From Nocardioides sp. Root140 (GTDB lineage Bacteria > Actinomycetota > Actinomycetes > Propionibacteriales > Nocardioidaceae): 64,000 nt of DNA. The stretch spans positions 376,884-440,883 of the forward strand of contig NZ_LMFI01000010.1 in assembly GCF_001426745.1 (NCBI RefSeq), read 5' to 3'. Below are positions 41,935-51,369 of this stretch, piece after piece. Position 1 is the first letter of the stretch. Each line of letters starts with the position of its first letter. The notes beneath the pieces are model-generated. The model was not told the DNA's origin. It saw nothing but the letters and a program-made list of their open reading frames with translations, and ran no database searches. A program made the translations under genes and the position numbers.

Positions 41935-43499
41935 CACGACACCACCGTCCTGGACTGTTCACGAAGGAATTGCTGCACGTAGTAGAGGCCGCCACCGGCC
42001 TTGCCGGCGGTGCCGGAGCCCTTCCAGCCGCCGAACGGCTGGACCCCGGGCCACGCCCCGGTCGTGGCGCCCGCGGCGCGGTTCACGTAGACCACACCCG
42101 CCTCGATCGTGTCGAGGAACTGCTGGACCTCCGCGTCGTCGGCCGAGAAGAACCCGGCGGTCAGGCCGAGGTCCGTGTCGTTGGCCAGCGCCAGGCCCTC
42201 GTCGATGGAGTCGATCGGGGCCACCGCCACGAACGGCACGAACAGCTCGTCGCGGAACAGCTTGTCGTCGGTGGGCAGGTCGGTCACGACGGTGGGCGCC
42301 AGGTAGTGGCCCAGCGCTCCGGCCGGGCTCTTGCCGACCACGTCGCCGCCGGCCACCACACGCCCGTTCGAGCGGGCGTGGTCGACGGCCTCGGTGAAGC
42401 GAGCCACCGCTGCCTCGTCGATGACCGGGCCGAGGAACACGTCCCGGTCGGTCGGGTTGCCGAGTGCCAGGCCGGTGGCCTTCTCGGCCAGGGCAGCCAT
42501 CAAGGGCTCGTAGGCGTCCCGCTCGACGTACACCCGCGAGCAGGCAGAGCACTTCTGGCCGGAGAAGCCGAACGCAGAGCGGGCGATGCCGGCCGCCGCC
42601 AGCTCGATGTCGGCCTTGCGGGACACGATGGTCGGGTTCTTGCCACCCATCTCGCAGACCACTGGCTTCGGGAAGGCGGTGGCGAACTGCTTGTAGATCG
42701 ACATGCCGACCTCGTAGGAGCCGGTGAACGAGAGGCCCGCGACGTCAGGGTGGGCGACCACGGCCTTGCCGATCTCATCACCGCCCGGGACGACGTGGAA
42801 GGCACCGGCGGGCAGGCCGGCGTCGCGCAGGCACTCGTAGAGCTTGATCGCCGAGAACGTGCCCTGGGGGCTGGGCTTGAGCACGACGGTGTTGCCGGCG
42901 ACCAGGGCACCGGCGGTCGGTCCGGCGGCCAGCGCCATCGGGAAGTTGAACGGGCTGATCACGCCCCACACGCCGTACGGGCGCATCACGCTGCGGTTGG
43001 ACTCGGCATCGACGATGGAGTCCATCGCGACGTCGAAGCCGTCGTGCTTCTCCATCATGTCGGAGTAGTAGCGGAAGAACACCGCGGACTCCTCGACGTC
43101 GCCGAGCGCCTCGAGGCGGTTCTTGCCGACCTCCATGCTCATCAGGGCGGCCAGCTCGTTGGAGCGCTCGCTGATCAGGTCGCCGGCGCGGCGCAGGATG
43201 GCCACGCGCTCCCGCCACGGGATCCTGGCCCATTCGGCGCCGTAGGCCCTGGCCGCGGCCACCGCGTCGTCGACGTCGGCGGTCGTCGCCGCATGGACGT
43301 GGCAGAGCACGACCGAGGTGTCCACCGGACTGGGCACGTCGAAGAGCTCGCCGCTGGTGCGCGCCTCCCCGTCGACGTACGTCGGCAGGGTGCTGCCGAA
43401 CCAGGACCTCGCGGTCTCCAGTCCCTGCTCGTAGGCGGCGTGCAGGTCGTCGTTGTCGGCAGAGAGAGTGGCATAAGTGACGCGGAAACGCGACGCCAT
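41934..43499 (-). CDS. L-glutamate gamma-semialdehyde (P5C)-type aldehyde dehydrogenase
   Basis: A 521-residue aldehyde dehydrogenase most like RocA/PruA-type 1-pyrroline-5-carboxylate dehydrogenases. The protein has GVWGVISPFNFPMALAAGPT, GLSFTGSYEVGMSIYKQFA, CEMGGKNPTIVS (general base), the catalytic Cys in SAFGFSGQKCSACSRVYVE near residue 310, and the P5CDH-like C-terminus FGGWKGSGTAGKAGG ... REQSRTVVS. It would oxidise glutamate semialdehyde, or a related semialdehyde made by the coupled aminotransferases (ornithine, lysine or GABA routes). The ATG at 43499 has GGAGG seven bases upstream. It is the first gene of the operon. TAGCCT near 43594-43599 is a possible -10 box with an 80-90 base leader. 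Confidence 0.88.
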   Translation of the reverse strand: MASRFRVTYATLSADNDDLHAAYEQGLETARSWFGSTLPTYVDGEARTSGELFDVPSPVDTSVVLCHVHAATTADVDDAVAAARAYGAEWARIPWRERVAILRRAGDLISERSNELAALMSMEVGKNRLEALGDVEESAVFFRYYSDMMEKHDGFDVAMDSIVDAESNRSVMRPYGVWGVISPFNFPMALAAGPTAGALVAGNTVVLKPSPQGTFSAIKLYECLRDAGLPAGAFHVVPGGDEIGKAVVAHPDVAGLSFTGSYEVGMSIYKQFATAFPKPVVCEMGGKNPTIVSRKADIELAAAGIARSAFGFSGQKCSACSRVYVERDAYEPLMAALAEKATGLALGNPTDRDVFLGPVIDEAAVARFTEAVDHARSNGRVVAGGDVVGKSPAGALGHYLAPTVVTDLPTDDKLFRDELFVPFVAVAPIDSIDEGLALANDTDLGLTAGFFSADDAEVQQFLDTIEAGVVYVNRAAGATTGAWPGVQPFGGWKGSGTAGKAGGGLYYVQQFLREQSRTVVS

Positions 43500-43696
43500 T
43501 GTCGTTCCTCCAAGGGGTGTCCGGGCAGGGCCCGTCGTCCCACCCTGGGCGCGACGACGAACCAAGTCTCCTTTCGGAGAATTCTTGTTCATTCAGGCTA
43601 GCAACGAAAGATTTTCCGTGCCAGAGGTCACGTGAAAGGATTTATTCGTTCGTGACGTGGAGTCTGCCCCACCCGTCCAAGCCGTCGAAGCCGGGG
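43500..43696 (-). promoter_or_regulatory. AT-richer upstream region of the amine-catabolism operon
   Basis: A gap of about 200 bp with AT content clearly above its surroundings. It holds a candidate -10 (TAGCCT, 43594-43599 minus strand), inverted CTTTCG/CGAAAG copies about 29 bp apart, and GTCACG ... CGTGAC around an AT-rich core near 43627-43670. These would suit regulation by an amine-responsive factor, but none is identified. The right part also holds the 3' side of glpD. Confidence 0.35.
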
Positions 43697-45424
43697 TCAG
43701 ACGATGTCGCGGACCTGCACCCGCGCCTCGTCGGCCTCCTGGTCGGTGAGCTTGGCCTGGCTCTGCCGCTCGGCCTCGACCCGGCGCAGGTAGTGGTCGA
43801 CCTCGTCGGCCCGGCGTCCGTCGTCCCAGCCGAGCTCGCCGGCCATCAACGACGCCACCTTCGGCGCGGCGGCCACACCCCGATCGAACATCTCGATGGA
43901 GATGCGGGTCCGGCGGGTGAGCACGTCGTCGAGGTGCTGGGCTCCCTCGTGGGTCACGGCGTAGACGACCTCGCCGGCCAGGTAGTCCTCGGCGCCCTCG
44001 AGCGGTACCCGCAGCTCGGGGCGCTCGGCGAGCAGGGCGAGCACCTCGTCGACGAGGTCGCCGTACCGGCCGAGCAGGTGGTCGATACGAGCCACGTGGA
44101 GCCCACTGCGCCGAGCCAGCAGCACCCGCTGGTTGGAGCGCGTCTCGAACCCGTCGGCACCGACCAACGGCACCCGGTCGGTGATCGAGTCGCGCACGGT
44201 CAGGTTCACCGTCGTCTTCAGTGAGTGCGAGGCGGCCTCGATCGCGTCGCGGGCCATCACGCGGTACGTCGTGAGCTTTCCGCCGGCGATCATGACCAGC
44301 CCTGGCACCGGTGTCACGACGGTGTGCTCTCGGGAGATCCTCGACGTCGGCTCGGACTCGCCCTTCAACAGTGGCCGCAGTCCGGCATACACGCCCTCGA
44401 CGTCGTCGTGGTCGAGCGGCTCGCGGAGGATCCTGTTGACGTGGGTGAGCAGGTAGTCGATGTCGGCCTTCGACGCCGCGGGGTGCGCCTTGTCGAGGTC
44501 CCACGGGGTGTCGGTGGTGCCGATGATCCAGTGCCGTCCCCACGGAATGACGAACAGCACCGACTTCTCGGTCTTGGTGATGAAGCCGGCCTCGGAGCGA
44601 ATTCGATCGCGGGGTACGACGAGGTGAATCCCCTTGCTGGCCTGGACATTGAGGGATCCGCGGCCGCCGACCATCTCCTGGATCTCGTCGGTCCACACGC
44701 CCGCGGCGTTGACCACGACCCTGGCGCGCACCTCGAACTCGCGGTCGGTCTCGAGGTCGATCGCGCGGACGCCGATCACCCGCTCGCCCTCGCGCACGAA
44801 GCCGATCACCTTGGTGCGGGTGGCCACGTGGGCGCCGTGCGTGGCCGCGGTGCGGGCGATCGTCATGACCAGTCGGGCGTCGTCGACCTGGCAGTCGTAG
44901 TAGCGGATCGCACCGGTCAGCTCCTCGGTCTTGAGGTCGGGCGCGATGCGGGCGACCTGACGGCGGAAGAGGTGCTTGTGCTTCGGCACGCCCATGTCGT
45001 ACTTGCCGGCCATCGCCATCGCGTCGTAGAGCACCAGCCCGGCGCCGACGTACGGCCGCTCGATGGTCTTGTGCAGCGGGTAGAGGAACGGCACCGGCCG
45101 GACCAGGTGCGGGGCCAACCGGGTGAGCAGGAGGCCACGCTCCTCCAGCGCCTCGCGGACCAGCCCGAAGTCGAACATCTCCAGGTAGCGCAGGCCGCCG
45201 TGGATCAGCTTGCTGCTGCGACTCGACGTGCCCGAGGCGAAGTCGCGCTGCTCGATCAGTCCGGTCGAGAGGCCTCGGGTGACCGCGTCGAGTGCCGTGC
45301 CGGCGCCGACGACTCCCCCGCCGACCACGAGCACGTCGAGCTCACCACCGTTGTCGGCGGTGGCGACCAGGGCCCGGAGGGCGTCGTTGCGGGAGTGGGG
45401 ACTGAGGGCACTCGGCTGGCTCAT
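43697..45424 (-). CDS. glpD: Glycerol-3-phosphate dehydrogenase/oxidase
   Basis: A 575-residue FAD-dependent membrane-associated enzyme that oxidises glycerol-3-phosphate to dihydroxyacetone phosphate. The FAD motif DVLVVGGGVVGAGTALDAVTRG is near residue 28, then GTSSRSSKLIHGGLRYLE, WTDEIQEMVGG and IPWGRHWIIGTTDTPWD. The C-terminal DAO_C domain contains LARRSGLHVARIDHLLGRYG and a Glu/Asp-rich end. It probably uses glycerol-3-phosphate produced by the glycerophosphodiesterases and from glycerol uptake. The ATG follows CAGACT by six bases, a weaker version of the leaderless pattern. Orientation matches the flanking genes, but the gap of 197 bp on the 3' side indicates a separate unit. Confidence 0.95.
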   Translation of the reverse strand: MSQPSALSPHSRNDALRALVATADNGGELDVLVVGGGVVGAGTALDAVTRGLSTGLIEQRDFASGTSSRSSKLIHGGLRYLEMFDFGLVREALEERGLLLTRLAPHLVRPVPFLYPLHKTIERPYVGAGLVLYDAMAMAGKYDMGVPKHKHLFRRQVARIAPDLKTEELTGAIRYYDCQVDDARLVMTIARTAATHGAHVATRTKVIGFVREGERVIGVRAIDLETDREFEVRARVVVNAAGVWTDEIQEMVGGRGSLNVQASKGIHLVVPRDRIRSEAGFITKTEKSVLFVIPWGRHWIIGTTDTPWDLDKAHPAASKADIDYLLTHVNRILREPLDHDDVEGVYAGLRPLLKGESEPTSRISREHTVVTPVPGLVMIAGGKLTTYRVMARDAIEAASHSLKTTVNLTVRDSITDRVPLVGADGFETRSNQRVLLARRSGLHVARIDHLLGRYGDLVDEVLALLAERPELRVPLEGAEDYLAGEVVYAVTHEGAQHLDDVLTRRTRISIEMFDRGVAAAPKVASLMAGELGWDDGRRADEVDHYLRRVEAERQSQAKLTDQEADEARVQVRDIV

Positions 45425-45482
45425 GCGGTCAGTCTGTCAGGCGGTTCCAGGTGTGGCGGCCAAAGAGCATCGTGGGCACAGG

Positions 45483-45533
45483 GACAACACGGAACATCGC
45501 AGTCACCAGGTGCCTGGGATGTTCCGCGCTGTC
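45483..45533. terminator. Imperfect 16-bp palindrome between glpD and nitrilase genes
   Basis: GACAACACGGAACATC (45483-45498) and 45518-45533 are complementary at 14 of 16 positions. The loop contains the smaller palindrome CCAGGTGCCTGG. It starts five bases beyond the stop of the nitrilase-family gene (minus strand), so it is a probable terminator for that operon. Confidence 0.65.
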
Positions 45534-45537
45534 GTGG

Positions 45538-46335
45538 TCATGCCCGGAGACGCGGGCCCAGGGTCGACCGACGGTCAGCGTGCATCGGGTGCGCCGACCG
45601 GGTCTCCCACACCAGCGCGGGATCGATCTCGGCAAGGGCCACCCCGGGCTCGGTGCCCAGGCGCGACAACGGCCGGCCTTCGGGGTCGTAGACCGCCGAT
45701 CCGCCGATGAACTCGCCCGGGCCGCAGCGTCCGGTGAGGCCGGCGAAGACGACGTACATGCCGTTGTCCAGGGCGCGGGCTGGATAGTAGAGGTCGCGTC
45801 GGTGCTCGCCACCCGTGAAGTAGGCCGCGGAGTTGAGGTAGCCGATCGCTCCGTCGTCGGCGGCAGCCCTGGCATGCTCGGGGAAGCAGCCGTCGTAGCA
45901 GACGCTCAGGCCCAGCTCGATGCCGTCGACGACGATCGAGGCGCCGTGGTCACCGGCGACGAAGTGGTCGTTCTCGTAGCCGGACAGGTGCTGCTTGTCG
46001 TAGGGCGCCGACACCTCGCCGCTCGGTCGAATCACCAACAGGGACAGGGTCCTTGCGCTCGCACGCCGCAGCGGCGTACCCACGACGACGACACAGTCAC
46101 CCTCGCGCGAGACGGCTCTGAGCGGCTCCAGCCAGTCGCCGTCGAGCGAGTCCTCCGACGGCACGTCGCCGGCGAAGGCCGCTTCGGAGTAGCCGGTCAG
46201 GAACGCTTCGGGGAGTACGACGAGGCGCGCACCCTGCGACGTGGCCAGCTCGACCAGGTGGGCGGCCTTCGCCCCGTTGGCCGTGACGTCGCCCGCAACG
46301 GACTCCGCCTGGGCCGCAGCGACGAGCAACGTCAC
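45538..46335 (-). CDS. Carbon-nitrogen hydrolase (nitrilase superfamily)
   Basis: A 265-residue amidase-type hydrolase. The Glu-Lys-Cys triad is visible: LVVLPEAFLTGY (Glu near residue 42), APYDKQHLSGYE (Lys near 112) and GLSVCYDGCFPEHAR (Cys near 145). An N-terminal VAAAQAESVAGD strand is typical. Members hydrolyse amides such as omega-amidase substrates, carbamoyl-putrescine or deaminated glutathione; the substrate is not readable. The GTG start overlaps the guaB3 stop by four bases (GTGA). That coupling suggests co-expression with guanine-nucleotide synthesis, though a functional link is not obvious. Confidence 0.88.
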   Translation of the reverse strand: MTLLVAAAQAESVAGDVTANGAKAAHLVELATSQGARLVVLPEAFLTGYSEAAFAGDVPSEDSLDGDWLEPLRAVSREGDCVVVVGTPLRRASARTLSLLVIRPSGEVSAPYDKQHLSGYENDHFVAGDHGASIVVDGIELGLSVCYDGCFPEHARAAADDGAIGYLNSAAYFTGGEHRRDLYYPARALDNGMYVVFAGLTGRCGPGEFIGGSAVYDPEGRPLSRLGTEPGVALAEIDPALVWETRSAHPMHADRRSTLGPRLRA

Positions 46336-47438
46336 TCGACGACGACCTCGACCCGCTGGAACTCCTTGAGCTCGGTGTAGCCGGTGGTGGCCATCGAGCG
46401 CTTCAGCGCGCCGATCAGGTTCATCGTGCCGTCGGCGACCCGCGAGGGGCCGAACAGGATCTCCTCGAGCGAGCCGACCGTGCCGAACTCGACCCGCTCG
46501 CCGCGGGGCAGCTTGCCGTGCCAGGCCTCGGCGCCCCAGTGGAAGCCGCGACCGGGTGCGTCGTCGGCGCGGGCGAACGGCGAACCGACCATCACAGCGT
46601 CGGCACCGCAGGCGATCGCCTTCGCGATGTCTCCCGAGCGACCGATGGATCCGTCGGCGATGACGTGGACGTAGCGGCCACCGGACTCGTCCATGTAGTC
46701 ACGGCGTGCGGCCGCGACGTCGGCGACCGCGGAGGCCATCGGCACAGCCACACCGAGCACCGTGCGCGTGGTGTGTGCGGCTCCGCCGCCGAACCCGACG
46801 AGTACGCCGGCCGCGCCGGTGCGCATCAGGTGCAGCGCGGCCTGGTAGGTCGCACAGCCACCCACGATCACCGGCACGTCGAGCTCGTAGATGAACTCCT
46901 TGAGGTTCAGCGGCTCCGCCTGCGAGGAGACGTGCTCGGCCGAGACCGTCGTACCGCGGATGACGAACATGTCGACGCCGGCGTCGACCACGGCCTTGGC
47001 GAACTCCTTGGTGCGCTGCGGGGAGAGCGACCCGGCCACGGTCACCCCGGCCTCGCGCACCTGCTTGAGGCGCGCGGTGATCAGCTCGGCCTTGACCGGC
47101 TCGGCGTAGATCTCCTGCATGCGCCGGGTGGCCTCGATGCCGCGCAGGGCGGCCACCTCGTCGAGCAGCGGCATCGGGTCGTCGTAGCGCGTCCAGAGGC
47201 CCTCGAGGTCGAGCACGCCCAGGCCGCCGTGCTTGCCGAACGCGATCGCGGTCTCGGGGGACATCACGGAGTCCATCGGCGCGGCCAGCACCGGCAGCTC
47301 GAAACGGTAGGCGTCGATCTGCCAGGCCACGCTGACCTCTTCGGGGTCGCGCGTGCGCCGCGAGGGCACGATGGCGATGTCATCGAAGGAGTACGCCCGT
47401 CGGGCGCGCTTGGCCTTGCCGATCTCGATCTCAGTCAC
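46332..47438 (-). CDS. guaB3: GuaB3-family IMP dehydrogenase-related protein
   Basis: A 368-residue TIM-barrel protein of the GuaB3 group, without CBS domains. The N-terminus (AKRARRAYSFDDIAIVPSRRTRD) and barrel motifs ([72 protein letters not shown]) match this actinobacterial family. The position of the IMPDH catalytic cysteine reads GGGAAHTTRTVLG, with His in place of Cys. It probably acts in purine interconversion or as an accessory of GuaB; activity is debated. TAGGCT lies six bases before the GTG at 47438, making 47438 the likely leaderless start. It lies immediately downstream of guaB, separated by repeat cluster A3. Confidence 0.9.
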   Translation of the reverse strand: MTEIEIGKAKRARRAYSFDDIAIVPSRRTRDPEEVSVAWQIDAYRFELPVLAAPMDSVMSPETAIAFGKHGGLGVLDLEGLWTRYDDPMPLLDEVAALRGIEATRRMQEIYAEPVKAELITARLKQVREAGVTVAGSLSPQRTKEFAKAVVDAGVDMFVIRGTTVSAEHVSSQAEPLNLKEFIYELDVPVIVGGCATYQAALHLMRTGAAGVLVGFGGGAAHTTRTVLGVAVPMASAVADVAAARRDYMDESGGRYVHVIADGSIGRSGDIAKAIACGADAVMVGSPFARADDAPGRGFHWGAEAWHGKLPRGERVEFGTVGSLEEILFGPSRVADGTMNLIGALKRSMATTGYTELKEFQRVEVVVE

Positions 47439-47444
47439 CGGCAC

Positions 47445-47450
47445 AGCCTA
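47445..47450 (-). promoter_or_regulatory. -10 box of the leaderless guaB3 promoter (TAGGCT)
   Basis: On the minus strand TAGGCT lies six bases upstream of GTG 47438. A second in-frame GTG directly abuts the box and is less likely to be the start. Confidence 0.55.
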
Positions 47451-47467
47451 TCGGCAGGTCGCGGCAA

Positions 47468-47533
47468 CAAGAATTGCCGGTTCGCGCATCAAAAACCCAC
47501 GGCTCGCGCATCAAGAATCCACGGTTCGCGGCA
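47468..47533. repeat. 22-bp repeat family A, cluster 3 (three tandem units)
   Basis: Three contiguous 22-bp units lie at 47468-47489, 47490-47511 and 47512-47533. All have the same orientation and begin CAAGAATTGCCGG, CAAAAACCCACGG and CAAGAATCCACGG. No spacers exist, so it is not CRISPR. They sit between guaB and guaB3, upstream of the guaB3 promoter. Confidence 0.85.
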
Positions 47534-47543
47534 GAAGGGACGG

Positions 47544-49076
<1,533 letters not shown>

Positions 49077-49979
49077 CTAAGCCGGGAGCGGCTTGAGATC
49101 GTGCACCGGGATCCGGACGGTCAACACGTCGGCCGACATCCGGATCCGGCCCTTGAGCCCGGCCGCCAGGACCATCGGCAGCACGGCCTGGTTGTCCACC
49201 CGCGTGGTCAGCACGACGTCGTGGATTCCATTGGCGTTGGCGAGGCGACCGACATCGATGAGCAGCCGGGTGCCGATCCCCCGACGCTGCCATGCAGGGT
49301 CCACCCGCAGGCTCACCGGAACCGCGCCATCGGGTCCGGCGACCCCGAGACTGGCCACGGCGACGACAGCGCCCTCCACCCGGGCGGTGACCACACCCTC
49401 CTCGACGACGTACGCCGGGTTGGCGCCGCCGCCGAGACGCCGACTCGGGTTCGGCCGCAGCGGCGAGACCTCGAGCCGGCCGCGGGCCAGCACGTCACTG
49501 ACCAGGTCGGCCATCGCAGACCCGCGGGCGTGCTCGGTCGCGGTGAACGGCGCCGTACGCCGCACCTGCACCTGGACCTCGCCGACCTGCATCTCCATCA
49601 CGTCCTGCACCACGGCGAGTGCGTCCTCCGCCGGGTCGGACTCGGCGTCGAACAACCGCGCGACCACCTCGGGGAAGGCCGCGGGTTGGTCCAGGATCGT
49701 GCGGGCCGCCTGCACGTACCGGGCCGGCTGGTCGACCAGGGCCTGTTCGGTGCACGGCGCACCCGAGACCGACTCGCCCCCGGAGCTCTCGACGAGCTCC
49801 GCGATGTCGGGCAGGCCCCAGTGGTCGGGGCAGCGCAGCACCAGCTCGTCGGTCACCGACTCGATGCCGGGGAAGATCTGGAGGCCCATGATGTTGACGC
49901 CCTGGTCGCCGCAGTTGGCGGCCAGGACGGCCAGGGCTCCGGGGCGGTCGGGCAGGGTCATGCGAACGCGCCACAACAT
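49077..49979 (-). CDS. ACT-domain/GNAT acetyltransferase fusion
   Basis: A 300-residue two-domain protein. Residues 1-75 form an ACT domain (MLWRVRMTLPDRPGALAVLAANCGDQGVNI; core LPDRPGALAVLAANCG), which usually binds amino acids. Residues 130-295 form a GNAT fold: coenzyme A binding motif VDPAWQRRGIGTRLLIDV near residue 225 and a preceding strand region (GAVVAVASLGVAG). An amino-acid-sensitive acetyltransferase is likely; the target is unknown. The ATG at 49979 has GAGGGGGA upstream. The frame extends on to 50786 only as an antisense shadow of a nuclease gene. It may be co-transcribed with guaB. Confidence 0.85.
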   Translation of the reverse strand: MLWRVRMTLPDRPGALAVLAANCGDQGVNIMGLQIFPGIESVTDELVLRCPDHWGLPDIAELVESSGGESVSGAPCTEQALVDQPARYVQAARTILDQPAAFPEVVARLFDAESDPAEDALAVVQDVMEMQVGEVQVQVRRTAPFTATEHARGSAMADLVSDVLARGRLEVSPLRPNPSRRLGGGANPAYVVEEGVVTARVEGAVVAVASLGVAGPDGAVPVSLRVDPAWQRRGIGTRLLIDVGRLANANGIHDVVLTTRVDNQAVLPMVLAAGLKGRIRMSADVLTVRIPVHDLKPLPA

Positions 49980-50016
49980 GACGGTCCCCCTCTCGTTCAG
50001 ATGTCTGGTCCCGGGG

Positions 50017-50042
50017 CGCCACGCCGTCGGGGCGCCCCGGGA
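50017..50042. terminator. GC palindrome in the divergent gap
   Basis: GGGGCGCC, eight bases, then GGGGCGCCCC can fold into a hairpin around 50016-50041. The surrounding gap of about 190 bp between divergent genes holds no other clear signal, except the GGGGGG ribosome-binding site of the downstream gene. It may be a leader structure of the GNAT mRNA. Confidence 0.3.
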
Positions 50043-50171
50043 GGACCCAGCATGACCCGGCGATGTTGCCCGGTTGATGCGCGCTTGTTTCGCCGAGGAA
50101 AACGCCACCCGACGCCATTCCCCGGGCCGTGAGGGGATATCTTTCTGCCTGGCTTTTCCGGGGGGACACAC

Positions 50172-51308
50172 ATGCCGATCATTCGCGTCGCCGTTGCAGG
50201 CGCGCTCGCCGTACTGCTCACCGTGCCGGCGCTCTTCTCGGCCCTGTTCTCGAGCGAGGCGGCCCGCGGCCACGCCGAGCTCGGCCACCCCGTGACCGTG
50301 ATGACGCGCAACCTGTTCCTCGGGACCGACGTGTTCCCGATCTTCGCGGCAGCCCAGGCAGCAGGATCGCCAAGGGCGAGGATCGATGCCACCGCCCGCG
50401 CGATGCACGAGGTGCGGAGCCTCGTCGCGACGACCCGGTTCCGGACCCGGGCCCGTCTCATCGCCGCCGAGATCGCCCGCCACGACCCCGACCTGGTCGG
50501 ACTCCAGGAGGTGGCCCTGTGGCGCAGCGGGCCACGGGAGCCCGACCTCGTGGGCGTGCCGAACGCAGTCTCGGTCGATCTCGACTTCCTGCGGATCCTG
50601 ATGGCGGAGCTCGATTCCCTCGACCACGACTACCTCGTGGTCAGCTCCCTGGGCGAGCTGGACCTGGAGTTTCCTGGCTACCGCACGAGGTCGGAACCCG
50701 GTCGTGACGTCCGGCTGACCCTGCGGGACGTCGTGCTCGTGCGCGTACGCGACGGGCTCACGGTCGTCGACCGGGGCAGGGAGCACTTCACCTCCCGCGT
50801 CCGGATGCGGCTACCCGGCCGCCTCGTCGACTTCACCCGGGGCCACACCTGGGTCGACGTGGAGAACGCCGGGCAACGGGTTCGCTTCATCAACACCCAC
50901 CTCGAGGTCGGCGACCCGCGTGTGGGACGCAACCAGGTCCGCGAACTGCTCGACGGACCGGCCGCGAGCCGCGGACCGGTCGTGGTCGTCTGCGACTGCA
51001 ACTCCGACCCGATGGCAGGGCGCCGTTCGATGCCCTACCGCGGGCTCACCGGAGCCGGCTTCGTCGACACGTGGCTCACCGTGCCGTCCGGCGGCCCCGG
51101 CCACACGTGCTGTACGGCGAGCAACCTGCTCGACGACGGGCCGGGCGTGATGGACCACCGCCTCGACTTCGTCTTCGCCCGGAGCCGGCGCGGAGTGGTC
51201 GCCGACCGGGGAACTGTGCTGGGAGCCACCGGCGCGGCACGCGACGAGGTCACCGGATTGTGGCCCTCCGACCACGCCGGCGTCGTGGTCCGACTGGTCG
51301 ACAGGTGA
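50172..51308 (+). CDS. Secreted/anchored endonuclease-exonuclease-phosphatase family protein
   Basis: A 378-residue EEP-family protein with an N-terminal signal or anchor (IIRVAVAGALAVLLTVPALFSALF, residues 3-26). The catalytic domain shows VMTRNLFLGTDV (first strand), DLVGLQEVALWR (catalytic Glu), FINTHLEVGDPRVGR, VVVCDCNSDPMAG and SDHAGVVVRLVD at the end. The TRNLFLG start defines a common actinobacterial subgroup of unproven substrate, related to sphingomyelinase/inositol phosphatase and DNase I. Extracellular phosphodiester or phosphate-ester cleavage is the reasonable inference. The ATG at 50172 has GGGGGGA upstream. It is followed 61 bp later by a glycosyltransferase gene. Confidence 0.85.
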   Translation: MPIIRVAVAGALAVLLTVPALFSALFSSEAARGHAELGHPVTVMTRNLFLGTDVFPIFAAAQAAGSPRARIDATARAMHEVRSLVATTRFRTRARLIAAEIARHDPDLVGLQEVALWRSGPREPDLVGVPNAVSVDLDFLRILMAELDSLDHDYLVVSSLGELDLEFPGYRTRSEPGRDVRLTLRDVVLVRVRDGLTVVDRGREHFTSRVRMRLPGRLVDFTRGHTWVDVENAGQRVRFINTHLEVGDPRVGRNQVRELLDGPAASRGPVVVVCDCNSDPMAGRRSMPYRGLTGAGFVDTWLTVPSGGPGHTCCTASNLLDDGPGVMDHRLDFVFARSRRGVVADRGTVLGATGAARDEVTGLWPSDHAGVVVRLVDR

Positions 51309-51369
51309 CCTCGCCCACGACCCGGCATGGGTCGGACGCCCGGCGGTGCCGGGGTGGCAGGGTGTTCCC

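Noticed and set aside
45425..45537. Possible tRNA or small gene in the gap after glpD
   Set aside because: No cloverleaf or start with ribosome site could be found; the gap is explained by an imperfect palindrome.
47468..47533. Possible CRISPR array
   Set aside because: Units follow each other without spacers, only three copies exist, and no cas genes are present.
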